DNA from: Sialis fuliginosa
Lineage: Eukaryota; Arthropoda; Insecta; Megaloptera; Sialidae
Reading direction: 5' to 3'
Assembly: GCA_961205875.1 (NCBI GenBank)
Contig: OY540819.1
Coordinates: 2,606,501-2,670,500 of the forward strand
DNA length: 64,000 bases
Part shown: in pieces, positions 52,699 to 63,094 of the stretch
Layout: each line of letters begins with the position of its first letter
How positions within the stretch are numbered: position 1 is the first letter of the stretch
The notes under the pieces: model-generated
Databases searched by the model: none
What the model saw: only the letters and a program-made list of their open reading frames with translations
What the model was told of the DNA's origin: nothing
Translations under genes and position numbers: made by a program

Positions 52699-53465
52699 TA
52701 TACCAATTGCTAGATTTTACATTCCGCGCATGCGCATGCTCTCTGTTCTGTGGTTGAATGTGTGAACTAGAACAGTGATACTCAACATTTTTATATCGTT
52801 TCATTTTTGTTTCGAGATCGTAATTTTACAATTTCTTCTGATTTCAAAATTGTCACTTGATGTTTCCGTTTCAGATCAAGACAAACACTTTTCGTACCGG
52901 GTCTGTGTGTCTGTCTGTCCCCTGAATTCTTCTTACACTCATGAACCACTGAAACGATATCAATAAAACTTTCAAATGCTTATATATTTTCTTTTTGGTG
53001 CATAAATAATAATTGTATTCTCCATAAGCATAGTATATTCTATGACAGTGATAGAAACACCTTAAAAATTTTTTTTTCTTTGTGAATATAGTGGTATTTT
53101 TATTTTATTAAGATGATATGGCCACCATTAGACTTTTGTATATACGTACGAAGTTCTTACAAAACTACATATTTCCAATTTAATTTCAACTGAATCAACA
53201 ATAGGAGAGAGAAGGAAAATTAAAAAATAACAATAATAATATTATTTATTTATGAATAAATAATTAAACATCACATTTATAAATACAAAACATAATATAG
53301 TTAAATAAAACCAATGTTAATACTCTATGTAAAAGGTGACGAACCTTTTGCTCAACCGATTGAAATGTTGTAAAAAAGTAGTTTGAAAATGTCCAAAAAA
53401 GGAGCAACCATGGTTCAAAACCACTCCTGAATTTTTGTAAATTCTCATTAAAATAAGGTAACATA
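52699..53465 (+). repeat. Interspersed repeat R, long copy
   Basis: Almost identical to 30395-31150, from TTATACCAATTGCTAGATTT to the AACCACTCCTGAATTTTTGT block. It separates duplication unit 2 from unit 3. Confidence 0.75.
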
Positions 53466-54021
53466 AAATAATTTCTTTCACTTGAAATTTACCTAATTAA
53501 AATTTTAAAATGTCAGACGGTTTATCTAGTGCAAACCACCTGACAGACGGCTATGAATTTTTCTGAAAATGCATTCAGTGTTTTTTAAGTTTAGCATCTG
53601 TCACTTTTACAGTGGGTTTTTATCAATTTTAACAAGTAGATGTTGAAAGGCAGATGGGTCTGCGATCTAGAACAAATGTACTTGGCAGATGTTAGAATTT
53701 TACTGTATTCTGTAAGCGGCTTAATTTTCAAAAATAAAAAAATGAGAATTATCAAATTAACTTTTCGGGGAGCCATTAGACTCACTATATTAAAGAAAAA
53801 AACAAATATTGCGTGACTTGTGTAATATATAATAATGATTTTACTGAATTAACAAAAATGTCTCAAGACAATAAAAATAATATTTCTTTTCATCTCTACT
53901 ACGTGTTAAACAGATATTAGTCACATTAGAAAGGTCTTTCAGAATGTGTTAATTTATGTTTTGCTAAATGATCTTTCCTTGTAAATTTATAATGACATTT
54001 ATCGCATTTAAAAGGTCTTTT
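53466..54021. repeat. 3' flank and relic finger of locus 3
   Basis: Homologous to 40766-41208 plus 47990-48080; here it is uninterrupted, giving the empty site for the 41209-47989 element. The relic finger occupies 53936-54021. Confidence 0.75.
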
Positions 54022-55077
54022 TTAAATATGTGTTAAATTATGTCTTAATAAATGTGCTTTTTGTTTATAGCTACATTCACACAGGTCACATTTAAAAGGT
54101 CTTTCATTAGTATGTGTTAAATTATGTCTTAATAAATTTGTTTTTCGTTTACAGCTATATTCACATCGGTCACATTTAAAAGGTTTTTCATTAGTATGTG
54201 TTAAATTATGTCTTAATAAATCTGCTTTTTGTTTAAAGCTACATTCACATCGCTCACATTTAAAAGGTCTTTCACTAGTATGTGTTAGTTTATGTGTTAA
54301 TAACATTACTTTACGTTTACAGCTATATTCACATTGGTTGCAGTTAAAAGGTCGTTCATTAGTATGTATTAATTTATGTTTAACTAAGTAAGCTTTATTT
54401 TTACAGCTATATTCACATCGGTCACATTTAAGAGGTCTTTCAATAGTGTGTGTTAATTTATGTCCTGCTAAAGTATAGATATGTTTACAGCTAAATTCAC
54501 ATTGGTCACATTTAAAGGGTCTGTCATTAGAATGTTTTAATTTATGCCTTAATAAATCTGAGTTTTTTACACAGCTATACTCACATTGATCACATTTAAA
54601 AGGTCTTTCGTTAGAATGTGTTAATTTATGTTTTGAAAAGTTAAATTTATATTTAGAGCTATATTCACATTGGTCGCATTTAAAAGGTCTTTCGTTAGAA
54701 TGTGTTAATTTATGTGTAACTAAATTACCTTTATGTTTACAGCTATATTCACACTGGTCACATTTAAAAGGTCTTTCGTTAGTATGTGTTAATTTATGGG
54801 TTGATAAATGATATTTATGTCTAGAACTGTATTCACATTGTTCACATTTAAAGTGTCTATCATTAGAATGTGTTGATATATGCATTAATAATTCTTGGTT
54901 TCGTACACAGCTATATTCACATAGGTCACATTTAAGAGGTCTTTCGTAAGTATGTGTTAATTTATGGCTTGACAATTTTATTTTTATTTTACAGCTATCT
55001 GTTCTGATAAGATTTTCATTTTCTTGTTGTTCGTTTCCAGTTTCTAGTACATTTTCTTCTTTAACAACAGGTTCGTC
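54022..55077 (-). CDS. C2H2 zinc-finger protein, last exon (locus 3, 11 fingers)
   Basis: Main exon of a predicted 388-residue DNA-binding protein, from the acceptor GTTTTTCAG|GACGAACCT in phase 0. The leader is acidic (DEPVVKEENVLETG). The remains of a half-finger (SHKLTH) are followed by eleven C2H2 fingers; helices include VRNQELLMH, RHKYHLSTH, KYKFNFSKH and KHIYTLAGH, more varied than in locus 2. It shares fingers with locus 1 in a different order (for example KHIYTLAGH next to KNKAYLVKH in both). The upstream coding exon is 56813-56923. There are no THAP exons at this locus. Confidence 0.85.
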   Translation of the reverse strand, partial: DEPVVKEENVLETGNEQQENENLIRTDSCKIKIKLSSHKLTHTYERPLKCDLCEYSCVRNQELLMHISTHSNDRHFKCEQCEYSSRHKYHLSTHKLTHTNERPFKCDQCEYSCKHKGNLVTHKLTHSNERPFKCDQCEYSSKYKFNFSKHKLTHSNERPFKCDQCEYSCVKNSDLLRHKLKHSNDRPFKCDQCEFSCKHIYTLAGHKLTHTIERPLKCDRCEYSCKNKAYLVKHKLIHTNERPFNCNQCEYSCKRKVMLLTHKLTHTSERPFKCERCECSFKQKADLLRHNLTHTNEKPFKCDRCEYSCKRKTNLLRHNLTHTNERPFKCDLCECSYKQKAHLLRHNLTHI

Positions 55078-55475
55078 CTGAAAAACGGTCATTCGTTACT
55101 CAACATATTATTATAATAAATTGAATGTGATGTAATCTTTTATAGAAAATACTAAATAGTTATTTGTGTAACTAGGGTGTAAAACAGCTGGCGCCTCGAC
55201 TAACAATCACATGAGTGCGAAAAATGCATTTTACACCCGAGGTGCACACAATATTTTTTCTACAACTCTATTTATTAAATAACATTAACAATAATAATAA
55301 AAAACATCCATATGGGTCACAAATGTACCCTCAAGAATATTTGAATTACGGGTGTGCACAAAAAAATTGATCTTGAAATGCGATTTTCAAGGTAAAGCGT
55401 GCCTTCTGCATCTTTTTTACTATTTTCTTCTAATTCAGCGCATCAAATTACGGGGGGAAACATACATTTATTTTG
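55078..55475. other. Intron of locus 3, proximal part
   Basis: Non-coding; diverged from the loci 1 and 2 introns. Nothing else recognised. Confidence 0.5.
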
Positions 55476-55826
55476 GCTAATACGGAGAGTCTGAGGGTCC
55501 TCTGTCAGATTTGTGAAAAATCCCGTATATAGTTATTCAGAATAGGGTTGACGCGCATGCGTGACTAGATCAGTGTTAACAACTTTTATAAATCACGCAT
55601 TTTATAAAACGACTGGCCACGTTTAGCTGTGTTATATTTAATTATTTAGTTTAAGTTAGAGTAGTCCAGGTAGATTTGGTTCCTTTTCAGGTAGGGTTAG
55701 GTTAGGTTTATTAATTGCACTAAATAATTATTAACATAGATACAACATACTCTACTCTATTCTAACACATCAACACGTGATTTTCAGAGTTTTTGACAGC
55801 GGACCCCCAGACTCTCCGTATTAACC
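55476..55826. mobile_element. MULE-like MITE, copy 3 (351 bp)
   Basis: Ends GCTAATACGGAGAGTCTGAG and CAGACTCTCCGTATTAACC, with the 9-bp duplication TTTATTTTG (55467-55475, 55827-55835). Closely related to copy 1. Confidence 0.85.
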
Positions 55827-56000
55827 TTTATTTTGTGTCCTATGGGTAGTGGATATTTCGACCACGCCCATCCTTAAAATAATATTTAAATTGTACTGTA
55901 AACAATATTACTGTTTATAAAACAATTGTTTAGGAACCTCTGTTTTATATTTGACTTCTGTCAAACATGCTATTTGCAACCGAACCTGTATTTACACATG

Positions 56001-56767
56001 AGGCCATAGACATAAAGAAATGGACCAGGCATCTGACTCGAACACAGAACCGTGTAAAAGAAAGAGATAGAAACAGGTATGGAATAACTGTGTAACTCTA
56101 TGTCTATGTTCCAAACTACACTGCATCTCTCTCTCCTTTTTTGAACAGATTTTACACCATTGAGTTAATACAGAATGCACTGTCCATTCCTCTATGTCTA
56201 TGCATGAGGCGTATATTTCCAAAAACCGCCAACTCCACTTTTTCAAAAAATAGCGGTTAAAATCTTTATTTGGCAAATTTTTCAATATGGAGTTCGTTTC
56301 TTAGATTACTTTCTTCCTAATAACGCTAAATCCTAAACAAATTTAAGTTAAAATTTACTTTTTATTCCAAACGCCGCTAACTCCTATTAAGGTTAGTTCC
56401 AGAATCCGCTATATCCGGTATTGACCAATCAGAACCCGTAAAATTGACAGAAATCATAAATAATGGCGGAGTGTTAAGAATAAAGTTAACAATCAAGTAC
56501 GTTTGCGTTTGTGATTTTTTATAATTTATTTACAAAAATCATGTGTGATTTGGAAAGTAGTTTTAAAAAAATTACATGATAATATGAATTTTATTAAAAA
56601 CAACCTGTACAATCAGGCAATAACAACCAAAATCTGTTAACTCCATCCTTAATGCATTCCTATTCCCGCTAACTCCATAATATCTCCAAATTTACATTCG
56701 AAGAGATATTTTGCTCTCTTGCATATTGACTTGGTCCGGAGTTGGCGGTATTTGGAAATATACGCCT
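56001..56767. mobile_element. DNA element with AGGCGTATATTTCC ends
   Basis: The inverted ends AGGCGTATATTTCC and GGAAATATACGCCT surround ~770 bp, with the 6-bp duplication CACATG (55995-56000, 56768-56773). The left end is interrupted by hAT-like MITE copy C. The interior repeats CCGCTAACTCC-like motifs. It lies in the locus 3 intron, just downstream of the 5' coding exon. Confidence 0.75.
56005..56202. mobile_element. hAT-like MITE copy C (198 bp)
   Basis: Ends CATAGACATAAAG and CTATGTCTATG, 8-bp duplication CATGAGGC (55997-56004, 56203-56210). Internally deleted relative to copy A. Inserted within the first bases of the AGGCG element. Confidence 0.85.
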
Positions 56768-56812
56768 CACATGAAAATGATTCAATTTGAACGATCACTT
56801 TGCATTACTTAC

Positions 56813-56923
56813 CTTATATTCCTGTTTATAGTATTTAGCAAAATCATCGTAATTTTCAGTATCCTGAAGATAATCTATATCTTCAATTTCTTCTTTTATA
56901 TCTTCCTTTTTAACTTGAAACAT
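56813..56923 (-). CDS. C2H2 protein locus 3, 5' coding exon
   Basis: Thirty-seven codons from ATG 56923 to the donor TATAAG|GTAAGT (phase 0): an acidic module (MFQVKKEDIKEEIEDIDYLQ) ending in KYYKQEYK. It is homologous to exon 3 of locus 2. Upstream similarity ends right after TGTGTTGAAATG, where repeat R begins (about 56937), so the splice acceptor and THAP exons of locus 2 are missing and this ATG may be the start. Confidence 0.7.
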
Positions 56924-56937
56924 TTCAACACAGAATT

Positions 56938-57240
56938 ATACCAGCTGTTATAATATTTTACGTTCCGCGCATGCGCATGCTCTCTGTTCTGTGGTTGTCT
57001 AGAACAGTGATACTCAACATTTTTAAATCGTTTCATTTTTGTTTTGCTCTAATCGAGATCGTAATTTTATATTTTTTCCGATTTCAAAATTTTCACGTTT
57101 CAGGTCAAGACAAACATTTTTCCGTGTCTGTCTATCTGTGTGTGTGTGTATGTGTGTGTCTGTCTCCTGATTCCTTGTCACACGTATAACTCATGAACCA
57201 TTAAAGAGATATTAATAAAACTTTATTTGTTGGTTGGATC
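56938..57240 (+). repeat. Interspersed repeat R, 5' part
   Basis: TTATACCAGCTGTTATAATA, then GCGCATGCGCATGC and a TGTG/TGTCTG microsatellite. Truncated at the right relative to 52699-53465. Confidence 0.7.
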
Positions 57241-57459
57241 TGGCTAGAAGACGATTTTTTTTTAAAATCATCAAACTCATGAATAAGGAGTAGGGGTGAC
57301 ATCCCAAAATAGTACTTTTTCAAGAAATATCAAGAACGATATATGTTACTTGAAATTTTTTTAGAATTTTTTATAGAGCATTCAATTTTCTATAAAAAAA
57401 AGCCTAGAACTTTTTGTAGTAAAATATTCCCTAACGAAGAATTATCCCCATTTGCTTAA
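57241..57459. other. Non-genic spacer
   Basis: AT-rich; no gene or element border seen. Confidence 0.4.
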
Positions 57460-58336
57460 AAAATCGTAATACAATTTACCGAACGAACAATAATAATTTA
57501 TCGTATGAACAATTTACCGTAAGAACAATTTATCGTAGAACAGTTTATCGTAAAACAATTTATGTATTATTACTGTTACAGATTTCACTGGACTTTCTTA
57601 TACGTATTAAGGTCAAATCAATTATGAAAATATTATATAATATATTATATAGAAACTTTGTGTTCTAATTTAATCAATTTAAAAAAAATGTACAGATGCG
57701 TATTGAGTGATATTTGAGGCCCGTGTAATAAGTAATTAATAAACTCACAACTCACCCCCTGTCACAGATGAAGGGTTGTATCGTAAATATATCGACTCCT
57801 GTGCTAGATACAGGGTTGTTTTGCTCCCCACACTCCTATAATCCCGAAGTATTTTTCCCGCCGGATCGAATGAGACCAATTACAACCCTTCATCTGTTAC
57901 ATGGGGTGAGTTGTGAGTTTATTAATTAGTTTAATACACGGGCCTCAAATATCACTCAATACGCATCTGTACATTTTTTTTAAATTGATTAAATTAGAAA
58001 ACAAGGTTTGTATAATAATATATTAATATATCATATAATATTTTCATAATTGATTTGACCTTAATACGTATAAGAAAGTCCAGTGATATCTGTGACAGTA
58101 ATAATACATAAATTGTTCATACGATAAATTATCCATACGATAAATTATTCATACGATAAATTGTCCATACGATAAATTGTTTTACGATAAATTGTTCTTA
58201 CGGTAAATTGTTCGTTCGGTAATTTTTTTTACGATAAATTGTTCATACGATACATTGTTTTACGATAAATTGTTCTTACGGTAAATTGTTTTACGATGAA
58301 CTGTTGTACGATAAACTGTTTACGATAAATTGACCG
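57460..58336. mobile_element. Foldback element with minisatellite arms
   Basis: An inverted repeat of ~400-bp arms around 57775-57885. The outer part of both arms is a tandem array of variants of TACGATAAATTGTTC, about six units at the left and more than a dozen at the right. Inner arms pair over TCATCTGTTACATGGGGTGA-like and CGTATTGAGTGATATTTGAG segments. No ORF. Confidence 0.75.
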
Positions 58337-58469
58337 CAAATCGTGTGAGAGAGAGAGAGAGATAAGTGTGAAAGCCGCCTATTATGGTCTTCGCAATAAT
58401 ATTCCTATTATTGCGAAGACTTTTATTGCTTTCAGCTAGACTCAGCTCCTGCGCATAAGACATGATATA

Positions 58470-58683
58470 CAATAGACATGATGCCTAATTAAAAAAAACA
58501 TATTTTATGATGATCTTACGTGTCTCTTATTTCCAAAAAAATGCTTATTTCTGCAGAAAATAAAGGTTTAATCACAAAAATTGACCCTTTTAAAACTAAT
58601 TTTGAATTTGACGCCAAAACGCTCGCAGGTGTCATGGCGCATTTTTGACGTCACGCCTATGTAAACACTCCTTGTCAACTATA
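58470..58683 (+). repeat. Inverted copy of the THAP upstream region
   Basis: The reverse complement of 52494-52698, diverged, including TGACGTCA near 58644 and GACGCCAAAACGCTCGCAGG. No THAP exon follows on the plus strand. Confidence 0.75.
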
Positions 58684-59754
58684 ATAAATCCTTATTCCAT
58701 CGCTAACGTTTCTCAGTTTTACTTTTGGTAACACAAAACTGAGCAAATTGATAATTTAAAACCACAAAATAATTTATAAACAGTGCAGATATTAATGAAA
58801 CAAAAATCGTCGTTTACGTAGCCGTGACGTCATCCACTTTGACTGGTGTTTTATCAAACATGGCGGATTGCTGTATTTTGCATTTTTATTTTAACAAAAA
58901 TCATATTAATCTGGCTTTTAATATAAAAATAAATACATTTTTTAGAATCTTTTTAACTTATTTCATTATTTAAAATCATAATTTCAGTGATACTTTGTTA
59001 CTGGCATTGTAAATAGCCTGCTTCTTCTCTAGATTTTTGGATTATTTTGTATGAGCCAACATGCTAGGAAAACTGGGCAATGTGAAACGCTTAAAAATTA
59101 ATTAAAAAAACTTTTGATTAAGATTTGGGCTGAAATACCATAAAATATGATCCGTGCCTCGTGTGGAAGTTTTTCAAAACGAATGAAACTCGTAATTCGT
59201 GAAAAAGGAGATAGATTTGAACTGAATTAATTTTATGTAACCTCCTTAATGTATGGTTGAAATGTTTTTTCAGAAATAAATTATAGTTTCTTCAAAATTC
59301 ACTCATTTATTTGACATGTAAAACTGGGAAACCCTGTACAGGTGAAAAGAATCAATTAAAAAATATTAATAATAAAAGTTTATTGATGTAATTATTTGAG
59401 TACAAGTTTTGTATATGTTGCGGTATTATATAACTTATAATTACTCTTAATAAATACATTCTTATAACTAGATACTACATACTGTATATGTTTACCTGTA
59501 TATAAAATTAATATACAAATTCAATGTTGTAATATGTAGGGTATTTAATAAATGTCGACCTAAAATAAGCACCTTACACCCGCGCTAGCATAAGATATGC
59601 CTCGGCCGACCAGCATTTGTTTTACCTACAGTAGAAAAACTATCCGAATATAAATAATTCAACCCGAAACTCGATGACGTATGATTTGGAGGTTGACGGC
59701 TCCCGGTCTATAACCAATGCTAGGCAATTTATCTGAGCACTTTATCGGTTACCT
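58684..59754. other. Non-genic stretch
   Basis: No convincing ORF, RNA gene or element border. A further TGACGTCA occurs near 58825, followed by ATGGCGG at 58859, but no open frame continues. Confidence 0.45.
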
Positions 59755-60035
59755 TTGGTGAATTTGTCACGAGGAAGCACTGTGCATTTACTTGGAAAAT
59801 GTTATTTTATATCTTAATAAATGTTATTTTTATATAGAACAAAATTCAAATTGGTCGCATTTAAAATGTTTTTGAATGAATGAATTTTGTTCTATATAAA
59901 AATAACATTTATTAAGATATAAAATAACATTTTCCAAATAAATGCACAGTGCTTCCTCGTGACAAATTCACCAAAGGTAGTTAATTATTCAACAATTTAA
60001 ATAAAAACCGATAAAGTGCTCAGATAAATTAGTTT
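59755..60035. repeat. Palindrome containing a relic zinc finger
   Basis: The arms (CTGAGCACTTTATCGGTT to AATGTTATTTTATATC) are repeated in reverse. The left arm carries a recognisable but broken finger on the minus strand (GGTCGCATTTAAAATG matches the KCDQ box). It lies on the 3' side of locus 4. Confidence 0.7.
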
Positions 60036-60040
60036 ATTGA

Positions 60041-60366
60041 CCGGTATAATAAAGGACCTAACAAAATTTGCTAGCTAGCAATTACATTCAAATGGGGTAT
60101 TAATTCTGTACTAGTATCTATGGCTTAGTTATGGAATTTAGAGCAGTGACACTTCAACTAATTGTAACACAGTTGGCATCTTTCACCGTACAAAATAATT
60201 TTCATAACATCACCACTGTTTTAATACCGTTTATATTTACCTGCAACGCGTGCGCGAAACTTGTCAAAGTCATCAACAAACTCCAAAAGAACTGCCATAT
60301 AAGTTTGATATCTCAGTTGAAAGTGCTTGCGAGCTAACAAATTTGTTAGGTCCTTTATGATACCGG
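60041..60366. mobile_element. MITE with CCGGTAT ends (326 bp)
   Basis: Nearly perfect ~30-bp inverted ends: CCGGTATAATAAAGGACCTA at the left and TAGGTCCTTTATGATACCGG at the right. A clear target duplication was not found. A 75-bp piece of its interior matches 19282-19356. Confidence 0.75.
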
Positions 60367-60422
60367 ACATATGCCTTGCTAAATCAGAGCTACGTTTACA
60401 GCTATAATCGCAATGGTCGCAT
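60367..60422 (-). pseudogene. Relic finger downstream of locus 4
   Basis: A finger unit (minus strand CDHCDYSCKRSSDLARH) continuing the array beyond the stop of locus 4 and cut off by the CCGGTAT MITE. Confidence 0.7.
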
Positions 60423-61952
60423 TTAAGATGTTATTAATTTATTAGTATGTGTTAGTTTATGCCTTTTTAAATGATCGTTACGAGTACTGCTATAATCACA
60501 ATGTTCGCATTTAAAAGGTTTTTCTTTAGTATGTGTTAAATTATGTCTTGATAAATGTTGTATTTGTGTGGTCCTGTAATCACATTGATCGCATTTAAAA
60601 TGTCGTTTATTAGAATGTGTTAGTTTATGCACTGCTAAATAATTGCTACTTTTACAACAATAATCACAAAGGTCGCATTTAAAAGTTTTTTTTTTATTAG
60701 TATGTGTTTGTTTATGACTTATTAAATTACCGCTGCGTTTACATCTAAAATCACATTGGTCGCATTTAAATTTTTTTTCGTTAGTATGTATTAACTTATG
60801 ATTTAATAAATATTGTTTTATTGCACAACTAAATTTACATTGGTCGCACTTAAAAAGTCTTTCATTAGTATGTGTTAGTTTATGCCGTGATAAATACTTT
60901 TTACTTTTACATCTATAATCGCAATGATTGCATTTAAAAGGTTTTTTATTAGTATGTTTTAGTTTATGCATTGCTAAATCATAGCTACTTTTAGACTTAT
61001 AATCGCAATGGTTGCATTTAAAAGGTCTTTTATTACTATGTGTTAGTTTATGCCTTGCTAAAAGAGAGCTACTTTTACAGCTATAATCGCATTGCTTGCA
61101 TTTAAAAAGTTTTTCATTATTATGTGTTAGTTTATGCTTTGCTAAATTAGAGCTACTTTTACAGCTATAATCGCATTGCCTGCATTTAAAAGGTTTTTCA
61201 TTATTATGTGTTAGTTTATGCTTTGCTAAATTAGAGCTACTTTTACAGCTATAATCGCATTGCTTGCATGTAAAAGGTTTTTCATTATTATGTGTTAGTT
61301 TATGCTTTGCTAAATTAGAGCTACTTTTACAGCTATAATCGCATTGCTTGCATTTAAAAGGTTTTTCATTATTATGTGTTAGTTTATGCTTTGCTAAATT
61401 AGAGCTACTTTTACAGCTATAATCGCAATCGTCGCATGTAAAAGGTTTTTCATTATTATGTGTTAGTTTATGCTTTGCTAATTGAGAGCTACTTTTACAG
61501 CTATAATCGCATTGCTTGCATGTAAAAGGTTTTTCATTATTATGTGTTAGTTTATGCTTTGCTAAATTAGAGCTACTTCTACAGCTATAATCGCAATCGT
61601 CGCATGTAAAAGGTTTTTCATTATTATGTGTTAGTTTATGCTTTGCTAATTGAGAGCTACTTTTATAGCTATAATCGCATTGCTGGCATGTAAAAGGTTT
61701 TTCATTATTATGTGTTAGTTTATGCTTTACTAATTGAGAGCTACTTTTACAGCTGTAATCGCATTGCTTGCATTTAAAAGCTTTTTCATTATTATGTGTT
61801 TGTTTATTCCTTGATAAACGATCGCTACGTTTACAACTATTGTTTAATAAACTTGTTTTTCTTTTACAGCTATCTGTTTTCACAAGATCTTCATTTTCCT
61901 GTTGTCCGTTTCCAGTTTCTGGTACATTTTCTTCTTTAACAACCAAGTCTTC
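60423..61952 (-). CDS. C2H2 zinc-finger protein, last exon (locus 4, 16 fingers)
   Basis: 509 codons from a splice acceptor (GTTTTTCAG|GAAGACTTG, phase 0) to the stop at 60423. The leader resembles loci 1-3 (EDLVVKEENVPETGNGQQENE), followed by a decayed finger (RLSRNKQTH, first His replaced by Asn) and sixteen C2H2 fingers. Fingers 1-9 are nearly uniform (CKQCDYSCKSSSNLAKH, with CDDCDYSC in alternation) and joined by THNNEKPF linkers; fingers 10-16 are diverse. The uniform block suggests recent homogenisation. It is a probable nuclear DNA-binding protein. The 5' exon was not found up to the window end. Confidence 0.85.
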   Translation of the reverse strand, partial: EDLVVKEENVPETGNGQQENEDLVKTDSCKRKTSLLNNSCKRSDRLSRNKQTHNNEKAFKCKQCDYSCKSSSQLVKHKLTHNNEKPFTCQQCDYSYKSSSQLAKHKLTHNNEKPFTCDDCDYSCRSSSNLAKHKLTHNNEKPFTCKQCDYSCKSSSQLAKHKLTHNNEKPFTCDDCDYSCKSSSNLAKHKLTHNNEKPFKCKQCDYSCKSSSNLAKHKLTHNNEKPFTCKQCDYSCKSSSNLAKHKLTHNNEKPFKCRQCDYSCKSSSNLAKHKLTHNNEKLFKCKQCDYSCKSSSLLARHKLTHSNKRPFKCNHCDYKSKSSYDLAMHKLKHTNKKPFKCNHCDYRCKSKKYLSRHKLTHTNERLFKCDQCKFSCAIKQYLLNHKLIHTNEKKFKCDQCDFRCKRSGNLISHKQTHTNKKKTFKCDLCDYCCKSSNYLAVHKLTHSNKRHFKCDQCDYRTTQIQHLSRHNLTHTKEKPFKCEHCDYSSTRNDHLKRHKLTHTNKLITS

Positions 61953-62940
61953 CTGAAAAACGATCATTCAATAAATAATAAATTGAATATGATGTAATGT
62001 TATAAAATAAATATGATGAAAATGTTATAAATATCGGTGTGTTGGTTCTAAGAATTGATGCTAATTCAAATGGTGACAGTATCCAGACATAGCGCGATAT
62101 CATGTGAATAGAGTTGACATGTTCCCCAAATTTTCAGTTTAAATTTTATAAATAAATAAAAATTATTTAAACAAACATCTGGATTTTGATAGAATTATCA
62201 ATTTTGACCTTCCCTGAATCCATTGACTATTTTCGCCATGATGTTTGTGTGTCTGTCTGTCTGTCTATAAGCGCTGTAACTCAAATATGACAAATCGTAG
62301 AAGGGTGGAATTTTATATTTAAGATTAATTTTTGTCTGGGAAGAAAACATCATTTTTTTGAAAACGATCTTTCAACCGGATACGGATGTTTACCTACGTC
62401 GATTTTTGAATTTTTCGAATTACTCTGAAACAGTGCGAAATAGAGAAAAATGGGCAAGTTAAAAATTGTAGGTAATATCAATATCTATAATTTATGTTCT
62501 ATTCATTTTTTCGTAAAAGCGAATTTTTGAAAAAAAAAATTATAATTCAAATGGTTCATAGCAGAGGAGAAATATCTGAGTGTCATGGGACTTTCTTATA
62601 CGTATTAAAGAGATTGAACAGTGTGTGTGTTTACCATAGGTACCATGGAACTTTCTTATACGTAATACTGAGAGTGAACAGTGTAGGTGAATCTAAATAA
62701 TTACATTAAAAAAATCTTTCTGGCTAAATTACAAGAGTAAACATCCGTTTTCAGTTATTACGTTAAAAAAAATCATTTGTTACATATGTATAATGGAGAG
62801 AATAATATTACCTATATTATTCATTTTATTCTGTCTTGTTAGTTTGTCAGAAATGTTTTAATTAAATAAGAATCACGTATACTATTCACTGTTAGGATTA
62901 CGTATAAGAAAGTCCCGTGGTTCCCAAGGCAGATCTGCGA
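61953..62940. other. Non-genic stretch with repeat fragments
   Basis: Contains a piece of the 16575-17416 foldback (62110-62170), a TGTCTG tract with flanks related in reverse to 29095-29215 (62205-62335), and an inverted pair of GGACTTTCTTATACGTA (62588-62604 and 62893-62918, with a third direct copy near 62650). Confidence 0.55.
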
Positions 62941-63094
62941 ATTTTTGAAAGAGTAATCCGGAAATTTTTGACATACTTTTTAGATTTCCGTAGAAAACTA
63001 GGAAACCTTATAGTTTCGCTATGTCCGTCCGTCCGTCCTCAAAAATTTTAAGCCGATTAAGATGAAATTTGGTATGCGGACGAAGACTGATAAC

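Noticed and set aside
58684-59760. Possible gene on the plus strand after the inverted THAP-upstream copy
   Set aside because: No open frame, splice-bounded exon or protein-like segment was found downstream.
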